Shown piece by piece: positions 1 through 5,031 of a stretch of 5,169 bases of DNA (its first letter is position 1; each line of letters begins with the position of its first letter). Made by a program: the position numbers and the translations under genes. Origin of the DNA: Eubacteriales Family XIII. Incertae Sedis bacterium (GTDB taxonomy: Bacteria; Bacillota; Clostridia; Peptostreptococcales; Anaerovoracaceae); contig JAIRPC010000158.1 of the NCBI GenBank assembly GCA_031257215.1, forward strand, positions 1 to 5,169. The letters run 5' to 3'. The notes below the pieces were generated by a model, which was not told the DNA's origin, made no database searches, and saw only the letters and a list, made by a program, of their open reading frames with translations.

Positions 1-1812
1 CGCGATGCGCTTGCCGTCATGCCTACCGGCGCGGGCAAGTCGCTCTGTTACCAGATCCCCGCGCTGATCATGGACGGGGTGACGCTTGTCATCTCGCCGC
101 TCATTTCCCTCATGAAGGATCAGGTGGCGGCGCTGCGCGAGTCGGGCGTCCGCGCCGCCATGATAAACAGCTCGCTCGGCGCTGGCGAATGCGAGGACGT
201 GCTGCGCGGCATGTCGCACGGAGACTACAAGATCGTCTATGTCGCCCCCGAGCGGCTTTCCAACGAGGATTTTCAGGCCGCCGCAAGCGCCCTGCGCATC
301 GCTATGGTCGCGGTGGACGAAGCGCATTGCGTATCGCAGTGGGGGCAGAATTTCAGACCGAGTTACCTGCAAATCTCCGCGTTCTGCGAGGGCATCTCGC
401 CCCGCCCTGTTATTGCCGCGTTCACCGCGACGGCGACGGGGCGCGTGCGCGAGGACATCGTGGGCAAGCTGTCCCTCAGAGGGCCCTTTGAAACCGTCAC
501 GGGCTTCAACCGCGACAACCTCTATTTTTCCGTCACAAGGCCCAAGGGCAAGATGAAAGCGCTGTCCTCCTATATCGCGTCGAACAGGGGCAGGCCGGGG
601 ATCGTCTATTGCTCGACGCGCAAGACGGTCGAGGAGGTCTGCGAAAAGCTCTGCGCGGAGGGTGTCTCCGCTTCGCGCTACCATGCGGGGCTGGGCGACG
701 CGGAGCGCAGGCGGAACCAGGAGGATTTTCAATACGACAGAAAAACGGTAATGGTCGCGACGAACGCTTTCGGCATGGGCATAGACAAGTCGAATGTTTC
801 GTTCGTTATACATTACAATATGCCAAAGGACGTTGAAAGCTACTACCAGGAGGCAGGGCGCGCGGGGCGCGACGGAGAGCCTGCGGACTGCATCCTCTAT
901 TACAGCGGGCAGGACGTGCGCATGAACCAGTTCCTTATCGAAAAGAGCGTCCAGGAAAACGAGGAGCTTTTGGCGGAGCAGCGCGCGGCGATATTGGAGA
1001 GCGACAACGAGAGGCTGCGGCGCATGACCTTCTACGCGACCACGGCGGAATGCCTGCGCGCCTATATACTGAAATATTTTGGCGAGCAGAGCGCGCCGTT
1101 CTGCGGGCATTGCTCGAATTGCGATACGCGGTTCGAGGAGGTTGATGTCACCAGGGAGTCACGCGCCGCGCTCTCCTGCGTCTACCTGCTCGCGGAGCGC
1201 GGTCTGGCTTTCGGCAAGGGCTTCATAGCGCAGCTGCTGCGCGGAGCGGACAACGAGCGGGTTCGCGACTACCGATTGGGTAGCATGAAAACACACGGGA
1301 TGCTCGCGGGCGTCCCCGCGCACCGCATAGGCCAGATCATCGATCATCTGGCAGCGGAGGGCTACCTCACGGTCACAGGCGGCAAATACCCCGTGGTGGG
1401 GCTGGCGGATGGAGCGCAGGAGAGATTTCGCGCCGCGCTGGACGGCGGCGGGCGGATAGTGATGAAGCTGCCAAAGGAACAGCAGGCCAAACCAGCCAAA
1501 AAGGGCAGCCGCGCCGGCAGCGTCAAGCAAGGCGCGCGCTCGGAGGCGGAAAGCCCAGATCAGACGGTTGGTTATGACACGACAATGGGGGAGTCCGCTC
1601 TGTTCGAGGGGCTGCGCGCGCTTCGGCGACGGCTGGCCGACAAGGCGGGCATCCCCGCCTTCGTGGTGTTCTCGGACGCCACCCTGCGCGATATGTGCCG
1701 ACGCAAGCCGACGACCCTAGAAGAGTTTCTCGAAGTTTCCGGTGTGGGCAAGACAAAAAGCGAACGCTACGGGGCTGACTTTGTAGCGGAGATCCGCAGG
1801 CTTGTTGAGTAG
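1..1812 (+). CDS. recQ: ATP-dependent DNA helicase RecQ (5' partial)
   Basis: RecQ is an ATP-driven 3'-5' DNA helicase of superfamily 2 that acts in recombination and in repair of stalled forks. The frame is open from base 1 (RDALAVMPTGAGKS), so the ATG at 19 is internal and roughly 25-45 N-terminal residues, including the Q-motif area, lie outside the window. Visible in order: Walker A TGAGKS (about 28-42), motif Ia SPLISLMKDQ (about 94-123), DEAH at 316-327 followed by the aromatic-rich loop SQWGQNFRPSY, motif III TATAT, motif IV VYCSTRK, motif V ATNAFGMGID, and motif VI QEAGRAGRDG at 847-876. The zinc-binding cysteines are encoded at 1051, 1102, 1111 and 1120. An RQC winged helix (about 1150-1450), a Lys/Ala-rich linker and a C-terminal HRDC domain (about 1591-1809) follow. 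The architecture is complete apart from the cut 5' end and no key residue is missing. Part of the RQC region is duplicated at 3357-3473. The promoter is outside the window. Confidence 0.96.
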   Translation, partial: RDALAVMPTGAGKSLCYQIPALIMDGVTLVISPLISLMKDQVAALRESGVRAAMINSSLGAGECEDVLRGMSHGDYKIVYVAPERLSNEDFQAAASALRIAMVAVDEAHCVSQWGQNFRPSYLQISAFCEGISPRPVIAAFTATATGRVREDIVGKLSLRGPFETVTGFNRDNLYFSVTRPKGKMKALSSYIASNRGRPGIVYCSTRKTVEEVCEKLCAEGVSASRYHAGLGDAERRRNQEDFQYDRKTVMVATNAFGMGIDKSNVSFVIHYNMPKDVESYYQEAGRAGRDGEPADCILYYSGQDVRMNQFLIEKSVQENEELLAEQRAAILESDNERLRRMTFYATTAECLRAYILKYFGEQSAPFCGHCSNCDTRFEEVDVTRESRAALSCVYLLAERGLAFGKGFIAQLLRGADNERVRDYRLGSMKTHGMLAGVPAHRIGQIIDHLAAEGYLTVTGGKYPVVGLADGAQERFRAALDGGGRIVMKLPKEQQAKPAKKGSRAGSVKQGARSEAESPDQTVGYDTTMGESALFEGLRALRRRLADKAGIPAFVVFSDATLRDMCRRKPTTLEEFLEVSGVGKTKSERYGADFVAEIRRLVE

Positions 1813-1823
1813 CCAACTTGACC

Positions 1824-1848
1824 CTGAAAGCTCCGCCGGAGCTTTCAG
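1824..1848. repeat. Perfect 11-bp hairpin, first of three copies, just after recQ
   Basis: CTGAAAGCTCC and GGAGCTTTCAG pair over 11 bp around a three-base GCC loop, starting 12 bases after the recQ stop codon. Identical stems recur at 1996-2020 (loop GCT) and 2170-2194 (loop GCC), one per array unit. Only a loop base changes between copies. No T-tract follows, so on its own it is not a classical terminator. Here it could protect or help end the recQ transcript together with the hairpin at 1889-1919. Confidence 0.75.
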
Positions 1849-1888
1849 CCCTCGCGGGTTCGATTCCCCTCATGGATATTTATTAAAT

Positions 1889-1919
1889 AAGAGAGACACG
1901 GTATGCGCGTGCCTCTCTT
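1889..1919. terminator. Terminator-like hairpin, array copy 1 (recQ/tRNA convergent side)
   Basis: An AAGAGAGACAC arm (1889-1899) pairs with GTGCCTCTCTT (1909-1919). On the + strand a T-rich TTGTTT follows the stem, so it can end recQ. On the - strand the stem is followed by TTATTTAATAAAT. Position 1896/1912 is an A-C mismatch in + strand RNA but a G-U pair in - strand RNA. It probably works in both directions. Confidence 0.7.
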
Positions 1920-2055
1920 GTTTGGAGCTAACGGTGGGAATCGCGCAGCCGCTTCGCGTCTGCCGGTCTGCGCCCATCTGCGATGGTGCTCGACCCTGAA
2001 AGCTCCGCTGGAGCTTTCAGCCCTCGCGGGTTCGATTCCCAGCGCGGATTCTTAT

Positions 2056-2097
2056 AAAACAAGAGAGACACGATATACGCAGTGTCTCTCTTGTTTT
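2056..2097 (-). terminator. Terminator-like hairpin, array copy 2
   Basis: This is the most regular copy: 16 consecutive pairs between 2056-2071 and 2082-2097, with a ten-base loop. On the - strand it lies directly after the duplicated tRNA CCA end and is followed by TTTTATAAG. The stem is symmetric, so + strand activity is also possible. Confidence 0.7.
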
Positions 2098-2235
2098 GGA
2101 GCTAACGGTGGGAATCGCGCAGCCGCTTCGCGTCTGCCGGTCTGCGCCCATCTGCGATGGTGCTCGACCCTGAAAGCTCCGCCGGAGCTTTCAGCCCTCG
2201 CGGGTTCGATTCCCAGCATGGATTCTTATAAAATA

Positions 2236-2265
2236 AGAGAGGCACGATATACACAGTACCTCTCT
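2236..2265 (-). terminator. Factor-independent terminator of the tRNA-Thr gene (array copy 3)
   Basis: On the - strand the hairpin begins five to six bases after the encoded CCA. The arms are 2256-2265 and 2236-2245 with a ten-base loop, followed by TTATTTTATAAG. Nine of ten pairs are Watson-Crick on either strand. The tenth (2243/2258) is a U-G pair on the - strand but a C-A mismatch on the + strand. Relative to copy 2, one A-T pair has become G-C through two changes (2242 and 2259). The position and the strand-biased pairing make this the natural end of the tRNA transcript. Confidence 0.8.
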
Positions 2266-2270
2266 CTTTA

Positions 2271-2345
2271 TGGAGCTAACGGTGGGAATCGAACCCACAA
2301 CCTGCGCATTACGAATGCGCTGCTCTACCATTGAGCCACGTTAGC
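2271..2345 (-). tRNA. tRNA-Thr (anticodon CGT)
   Basis: The - strand sequence folds into a full cloverleaf. The acceptor stem GCTAACG/CGTTAGC has seven perfect pairs. The D arm is GCTC-AATGGTA-GAGC, the anticodon arm GCGCA-TTCGTAA-TGCGC, the variable loop five bases, and the T arm GTGGG-TTCGATT-CCCAC. The anticodon is CGT (complement of 2311-2313), reading the threonine codon ACG. The discriminator base is T (2274) and CCA is encoded in the DNA (2271-2273), as is usual in Bacillota. A promoter lies at 2398-2427 and a terminator follows immediately. Its last 21 bases are copied twice more in the adjoining array. Confidence 0.96.
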
Positions 2346-2397
2346 ATGTTCTGTTGTCATTGCGCAGCCTCGCGGGCGCGATTGCCGTGCAGATGTT

Positions 2398-2427
2398 ATT
2401 TTACCACACGTGATATAATATTGCCAA
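2398..2427 (-). promoter_or_regulatory. Sigma-70-type promoter for tRNA-Thr
   Basis: On the - strand TTGGCA (2427-2422) and TAAAAT (2403-2398) are separated by 18 bases. That places the transcript start near 2391, about 45 bases before the mature tRNA 5' end. The -35 box matches the consensus at five of six positions. Its spacer contains the + strand TATAAT box of the divergent promoter, so the two sites physically overlap. Confidence 0.7.
2411..2419 (+). promoter_or_regulatory. Extended -10 promoter for crt
   Basis: TGATATAAT is a perfect TGnTATAAT extended -10 element. No good -35 box sits 16-18 bases upstream, which extended -10 promoters can tolerate. The start would be near 2426, giving a leader of about 90 bases before the crotonase ATG. 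It lies inside the spacer of the divergent tRNA promoter. Confidence 0.6.
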
Positions 2428-2441
2428 TAGGTTTTTTGATT

Positions 2442-2496
2442 TTATTGCTACACGGATGGCGGCGGGCTGTCCGATATTCGGCTGGTGTGGCAATAG
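2442..2496 (+). promoter_or_regulatory. Inverted repeat in the crt leader
   Basis: Bases 2442-2453 (TTATTGCTACAC) can pair with 2485-2496 (GTGTGGCAATAG) over 12 positions, two of them G-U in the + strand RNA. A small CCGA/TCGG hairpin (2471-2481) sits inside the loop. The structure ends eight bases before the ribosome binding site. It may be a regulatory leader fold or a protein operator. It resembles no riboswitch class I recognise. Confidence 0.4.
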
Positions 2497-2503
2497 CGAT
2501 TAT

Positions 2504-2509
2504 AAGGAG
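2504..2509 (+). promoter_or_regulatory. Ribosome binding site of crt
   Basis: AAGGAG is followed by two consecutive ATG codons at 2515 and 2518, with spacers of five and eight bases. The eight-base spacing suits the second ATG slightly better, so the protein may start as MGEYKT rather than MMGEYKT. Confidence 0.8.
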
Positions 2510-2514
2510 CGAGA

Positions 2515-3300
2515 ATGATGGGCGAATACAAAACTATAAAATACGATCTGAACGACGGGCTTTTGACCATAACGGTGAATCGGCCCGAGGCGCTGAACGC
2601 GCTGAACAGCACCGTGCTGGACGAGCTTTCGGACGCGTTCTCTGCGGCGGGCGCGGACGGCGGCGTGAAAGCGGTCATACTGACGGGCGAGGGAAGATCC
2701 TTCGTGGCGGGCGCGGATATCGCGCAGATGGCGGAGCTCGATACGATCGCGCTGCGCGAATATTTTCTGAAAGGGATCGCCGTGATGAACCTCATAGACG
2801 ATCTGCCTAAGCCCGTTATCGCGGCGGTGAACGGGTTTGCGCTCGGCGGCGGCTGCGAGCTGGCAATGGCCTGCGACATCAGGCTGGCGTCGGACAAGGC
2901 GAAGTTCGGGCAGCCAGAGGTGAACCTCGGCATCATGCCCGGATTCGGCGGCACACAGCGCCTGCCCAGGCTCGTCGGCAAGGGCATGGCGAACTATCTC
3001 ATCACGACTGCCGAAATCATAGGCGCGGACGAGGCCCTGCGCATAGGCCTGGTTGAAAAGGTCTACCCCGCCGCCGACCTGCTCGGCGAAGCGGAAAAGC
3101 TGGCGCGTCTCATCATGTCGAAGTCGCCAATCGGCGTGAGCCAGTCGCTTCTGGCCATAGGGCGCGGGCTTGGCGCCGACCTGAAAACGGGGCTTGTCAT
3201 CGAAACCGAGGCCGCCGTCAGCACGGCAGCGTCGGAGGACAAGGCCATAGGCATGAAAGCGTTTCTCGAAAAAGGGACACCCGAGTTCAAGGGCAGATAA
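2515..3300 (+). CDS. crt: Short-chain enoyl-CoA hydratase (crotonase)
   Basis: This cytoplasmic enzyme adds water to the double bond of short 2-enoyl-CoA, interconverting crotonyl-CoA and 3-hydroxybutyryl-CoA. It works in butyrate formation or fatty-acid beta-oxidation. The 261-residue length is standard for the crotonase family. The CoA/oxyanion-hole segment AGADIAQM is at about 66-73 and the glycine triplet of ALGGGCELAM at 111-113. Both catalytic glutamates of true hydratases are present: Glu115 in GGCELAM and Glu135 in FGQPEVNLG, followed by the family block PGFGGTQRLPRL. Having both glutamates argues against an isomerase or dehalogenase relative. The C-terminal FLEKGTPEFKGR is also typical. 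The gene stands alone; the partners often found with crt (thiolase, hbd, bcd-etfBA) are not in the window, so the pathway direction is inferred. Its own promoter and leader lie upstream. Codons are strongly GC-ending, like recQ. Confidence 0.93.
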   Translation: MMGEYKTIKYDLNDGLLTITVNRPEALNALNSTVLDELSDAFSAAGADGGVKAVILTGEGRSFVAGADIAQMAELDTIALREYFLKGIAVMNLIDDLPKPVIAAVNGFALGGGCELAMACDIRLASDKAKFGQPEVNLGIMPGFGGTQRLPRLVGKGMANYLITTAEIIGADEALRIGLVEKVYPAADLLGEAEKLARLIMSKSPIGVSQSLLAIGRGLGADLKTGLVIETEAAVSTAASEDKAIGMKAFLEKGTPEFKGR

Positions 3301-3326
3301 TAATGTAACTTGAATGCACACCTGAA

Positions 3327-3362
3327 TTTGCCGCCCTCGCGCACGGGCTCGGGGGCGGCAAA
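3327..3362. repeat. Strong GC hairpin downstream of crt
   Basis: TTTGCCGCCC (3327-3336) and GGGCGGCAAA (3353-3362) form a perfect 10-bp stem around a 16-base loop, 26 bases after the crt stop. No T-run follows on either strand, so it is at best an atypical terminator or an mRNA 3'-end stabiliser. Its right arm overlaps the start of the recQ remnant. Confidence 0.5.
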
Positions 3363-3473
3363 GGCTTCATAGCGCAGCTGCTGCGCAGAGCGAACAACGA
3401 GCGGGTTCGCGCCTACCGATTGGGAAGCTTGAAAACACACGGGATGCTCGCGGACGCCACTCTGCGCAATATG
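3336..3473 (+). pseudogene. recQ remnant (RQC piece fused to HRDC piece)
   Basis: Bases 3357-3452 match recQ 1213-1308 at 90 of 96 positions. Bases 3453-3473 then match recQ 1675-1695 at 19 of 21. The join lacks exactly 366 bp (122 codons), so the frame is kept, and it falls at a shared CGG. The remnant reads GKGFIAQLLRRANNERV, then on through HGMLADATLRNM, and stops at 3501. Weaker protein-level similarity (LAHGLGGGKGF against LAERGLAFGKGF) extends it left to about 3336. Four of the six differences in the first block change the amino acid, as expected for a dead copy. There is no helicase core, start site or ribosome binding site. Confidence 0.88.
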
Positions 3474-3550
3474 CAGCACGGACGCGAGCAAGAACGTATA
3501 TAAAACAATCATATCTCTATAGCTTCCTTTGGTTGAAGAAGAAAGCTGTC

Positions 3551-3582
3551 CTGAAAAGCGCAGGGTCGTCCTTGCTTTTCAG
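3551..3582 (-). terminator. Probable terminator of the AlbA_2 gene
   Basis: CTGAAAAGC (3551-3559) and GCTTTTCAG (3574-3582) make a nine-bp stem, with an inner AGG/CCT extension (3562-3564 with 3571-3573... offset by a small bulge). The - strand stop codon (3581-3579) lies inside the stem. On the - strand a pyrimidine-rich GCTTTCTTCTTC follows rather than a clean T-run, so efficiency is uncertain. Confidence 0.45.
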
Positions 3583-4997
3583 ACACGCTGCGTATCAGCA
3601 TCAATAACAGAGACGTATTTCTGATTGCGGCTTTGGGGTTTGTCTGGTATGGTCATAGCCAACTGGCCTGACTCAATCAAAGGCTTGAGGATATTTTTGC
3701 GGAAGTGCTCTCTGTTCGCGATTCTTATGTGCCGCTGCATCTCGTTTCTCGTTCTTGGCATGTAACAAAACTCCAGTAGCGACTCGATGCGCTCATCTTG
3801 CATGGTATCATGCGTGGTGACTTGCGTGGTACCACGCAAGTCACCACGCAAGTCGCGATTCATATTCACCAGCACAACGTGGAAGTCGGTAGAGGTAGAG
3901 ACGAATCTCGGTGCGAACGCCTCTGTGTATCCGTGCAGACGCGATGTTTCCTCGCGTATCCTGCGCAGTCCGCTTCCCTGTCGCTCGGCGAAGCTTAGTC
4001 TGTGGAACACGTCGGCCAAGATGGGGTTTCGTCTGATGGATGGCACCTCGTCAATGTCCAGGCTTTGAATCAGCTTGCCGCTTGCCATGCCGCCTGGAGA
4101 ATAGACGTCGAGACGGTCGTCATACATATCTACGTGGATCTCGCTACCTACGATAGACCAATCGCGATGCATCAGGGCATTTGCGAGGATTTCGAACACA
4201 GCTCTGTCGGCATAGTCTGGCTTGCCAACACGATGGTCAGCCATCTTTCTCCAAGGCTTTCTGGAGTTCAGCCGCACGAAGTTGTGGCTGTTTCGCAAAA
4301 GCGATATGACATCGCCCTCAAACTCGTCAGAATCAATGGCGTCGCCAAGCGAGCCTTTGTTTAGCCCGTCCCAGTGCGTGCAGAACACCCGAGCCTGCAA
4401 GAGAGGGCAGTCATCTGCAAACAGTAACCCAGCGTAGGTCAGCGTTCCATCTGGTCGGCATAGGCCAAACGATACATACTCCTTAAGCGTAAGAGCCTTC
4501 CTGGCTACCTTTTTGTAAGCCGCTTCGAAGATGGCAAATGTGAGGTCGCTTTTCGTGTAGTCCGTAGGCAGTGAGTCAAAAGTTAGGTTTTTGCCACGCA
4601 TCGAAAGCTCGGTCAGCCTCTGCGGAGAAGCTGGGCAGCTTTGGTTGCCCATACGAACGAATGCGATCGACTGGCCTCTGTCAACAAAGTAGTACGGCGG
4701 CGTCTCACCTTGTGGGACGCGCAGAACGAGAATAGTATTTCCCCCGTCAACGCCATACGGAGTTAGCGTGAATTCCGGTGGCGGGAATATGCGCACCTTT
4801 ATTTGCTCGCTAATCTTATCTGTGGCCAATTTGATGTCGTCGAGACCGACGGCAACGCCATCGTCCGATACACCAACATAGATGCTACCTCCGATTCCGT
4901 TCGCAAATGCACTGACAGTCTTGAGCCAGCTCTTTGGCTTACGGAGTTCAAGCCCCCGCATTGCCTCATAAAAAACAACGTCGAAATCCTGTACCAT
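3579..4997 (-). CDS. AlbA_2 (Schlafen-type) domain and GHKL-like ATPase protein, putative regulator (COG2865-like)
   Basis: The protein has 472 residues if read from the ATG at 4997. An AlbA_2/Schlafen-type nucleic-acid-binding domain occupies about residues 10-130, with the hallmark SAFANGIGGSIYVGVSDDG (29-47). A HATPase_c_4-type module follows at about 265-378: the N-box ILANALMHRDW (270-280), DRLDVYSPGG (294-303), and RNPILADVFHRL plus QGSGLRRI (323-347). Residues 382-401 are a tetrapeptide repeat linker. A probable winged helix (about 402-465) ends the chain. Family members are annotated as ATP-binding or DNA-binding transcriptional regulators; the true target is unknown and a defence role is only conjecture. 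The start is unsure: no Shine-Dalgarno precedes 4997, and the codons for residues 1-2 lie in what seems to be the end of an insertion sequence, so the native start may be lost. The next in-frame ATG is at 4961. Codon use is less GC-biased than in recQ and crt, consistent with acquisition. Confidence 0.85.
   Translation of the reverse strand: MVQDFDVVFYEAMRGLELRKPKSWLKTVSAFANGIGGSIYVGVSDDGVAVGLDDIKLATDKISEQIKVRIFPPPEFTLTPYGVDGGNTILVLRVPQGETPPYYFVDRGQSIAFVRMGNQSCPASPQRLTELSMRGKNLTFDSLPTDYTKSDLTFAIFEAAYKKVARKALTLKEYVSFGLCRPDGTLTYAGLLFADDCPLLQARVFCTHWDGLNKGSLGDAIDSDEFEGDVISLLRNSHNFVRLNSRKPWRKMADHRVGKPDYADRAVFEILANALMHRDWSIVGSEIHVDMYDDRLDVYSPGGMASGKLIQSLDIDEVPSIRRNPILADVFHRLSFAERQGSGLRRIREETSRLHGYTEAFAPRFVSTSTDFHVVLVNMNRDLRGDLRGTTQVTTHDTMQDERIESLLEFCYMPRTRNEMQRHIRIANREHFRKNILKPLIESGQLAMTIPDKPQSRNQKYVSVIDADTQRV
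3795..3854. repeat. 12-bp coding repeat array with an internal inversion (40-bp palindrome)
   Basis: Five 12-bp units lie end to end. On the + strand they are ATCTTGCATGGT, ATCATGCGTGGT, GACTTGCGTGGT, then ACCACGCAAGTC twice. The last two are the exact reverse complement of the third, so 3811-3850 is a perfect 40-bp palindrome with no spacer, centred on GGTACC. In the - strand gene the units encode DLRG, DLRG, TTQV, TTHD and TMQD. They sit in the linker between the ATPase module and the C-terminal winged helix. Both orientations keep the reading frame. Confidence 0.95.
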
Positions 4998-5003
4998 TTT
5001 AGC

Positions 5004-5018
5004 GGAGGTGCGGGTATG
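5004..5018 (+). promoter_or_regulatory. Strong Shine-Dalgarno GGAGGTG and ATG, out of frame with the transposase
   Basis: GGAGGTG (5004-5010) lies five bases before the ATG at 5016. That ATG opens a 32-codon frame (MAKIGNESAK...) ending with TGA at 5112-5114. The transposase-like frame is a different one, starting at 5032. Either the short frame is a leader that feeds ribosomes to 5032, or a frame change is involved. A shift from the short frame to the transposase frame would have to be +1, not the usual -1. Confidence 0.4.
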
Positions 5019-5031
5019 GCGAAAATAGGTA

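Larger units (their letters stand above)
1820..2291. repeat. Tandem array, 174-bp period, built from tRNA-Thr 3' ends and terminators
   Basis: This array fills the 460-bp gap between recQ and the tRNA gene; I see no credible gene in it. There is a partial unit at 1820-1922, full units at 1923-2096 and 2097-2270, and a last partial one formed by the 3' end of the real tRNA (2271-2291). Each unit holds, in + strand order: a 21-bp copy of the tRNA-Thr 3' end (CCA, discriminator, acceptor strand, part of the T arm); about 50 bp of GC-rich sequence starting CGCAGCCGCTTCGCG; a perfect 11-bp hairpin; a segment with a T-arm-like GGGTTCGATTCCC; and an AAGAGAG/CTCTCTT hairpin. The two full units differ at about 11 of 174 positions, and their first 86 bases are identical. 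The period is exactly 174 between the three tRNA-end copies (1923, 2097, 2271). Long open frames across it are translations of tRNA-antisense sequence, not genes. Confidence 0.93.

Noticed and set aside
189..836. Alternative + strand frames inside recQ (189-491, 239-556, 609-836) and - strand frames at 1159-1530 and 1523-1873.
   Set aside because: All overlap the unambiguous RecQ reading frame and have the Arg/Ala-rich composition of GC-rich shadow frames.
1923..2117. Two additional tRNA genes at the duplicated tRNA ends.
   Set aside because: Only the CCA end, the acceptor 3' strand and part of the T arm are present. The sequence beyond (CGCAGCC...) cannot form the D or anticodon arms.
1820..2291. 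CRISPR-like array, because of regularly spaced repeats.
   Set aside because: The whole 174-bp unit repeats, with no unique spacers, and there are no cas genes. The repeats are tRNA ends and hairpins.
1903..2334. A 143-codon + strand open frame across the repeat array and the tRNA.
   Set aside because: It is repetitive and ends in a GGNRTHNLRIT-type translation of antisense tRNA, a well-known artefact. No ribosome binding site, and its repeats match the 174-bp DNA period.
2500..3321. Long - strand open frames opposite crt (2448-2987, 2500-3321, 3063-3512).
   Set aside because: They are antisense shadows of a GC-rich coding sequence with clear crotonase motifs on the + strand. No start signals.
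3327..3362. Classical factor-independent terminator for crt.
   Set aside because: The stem is strong, but neither strand has a T-run after it, so it is recorded only as a hairpin.
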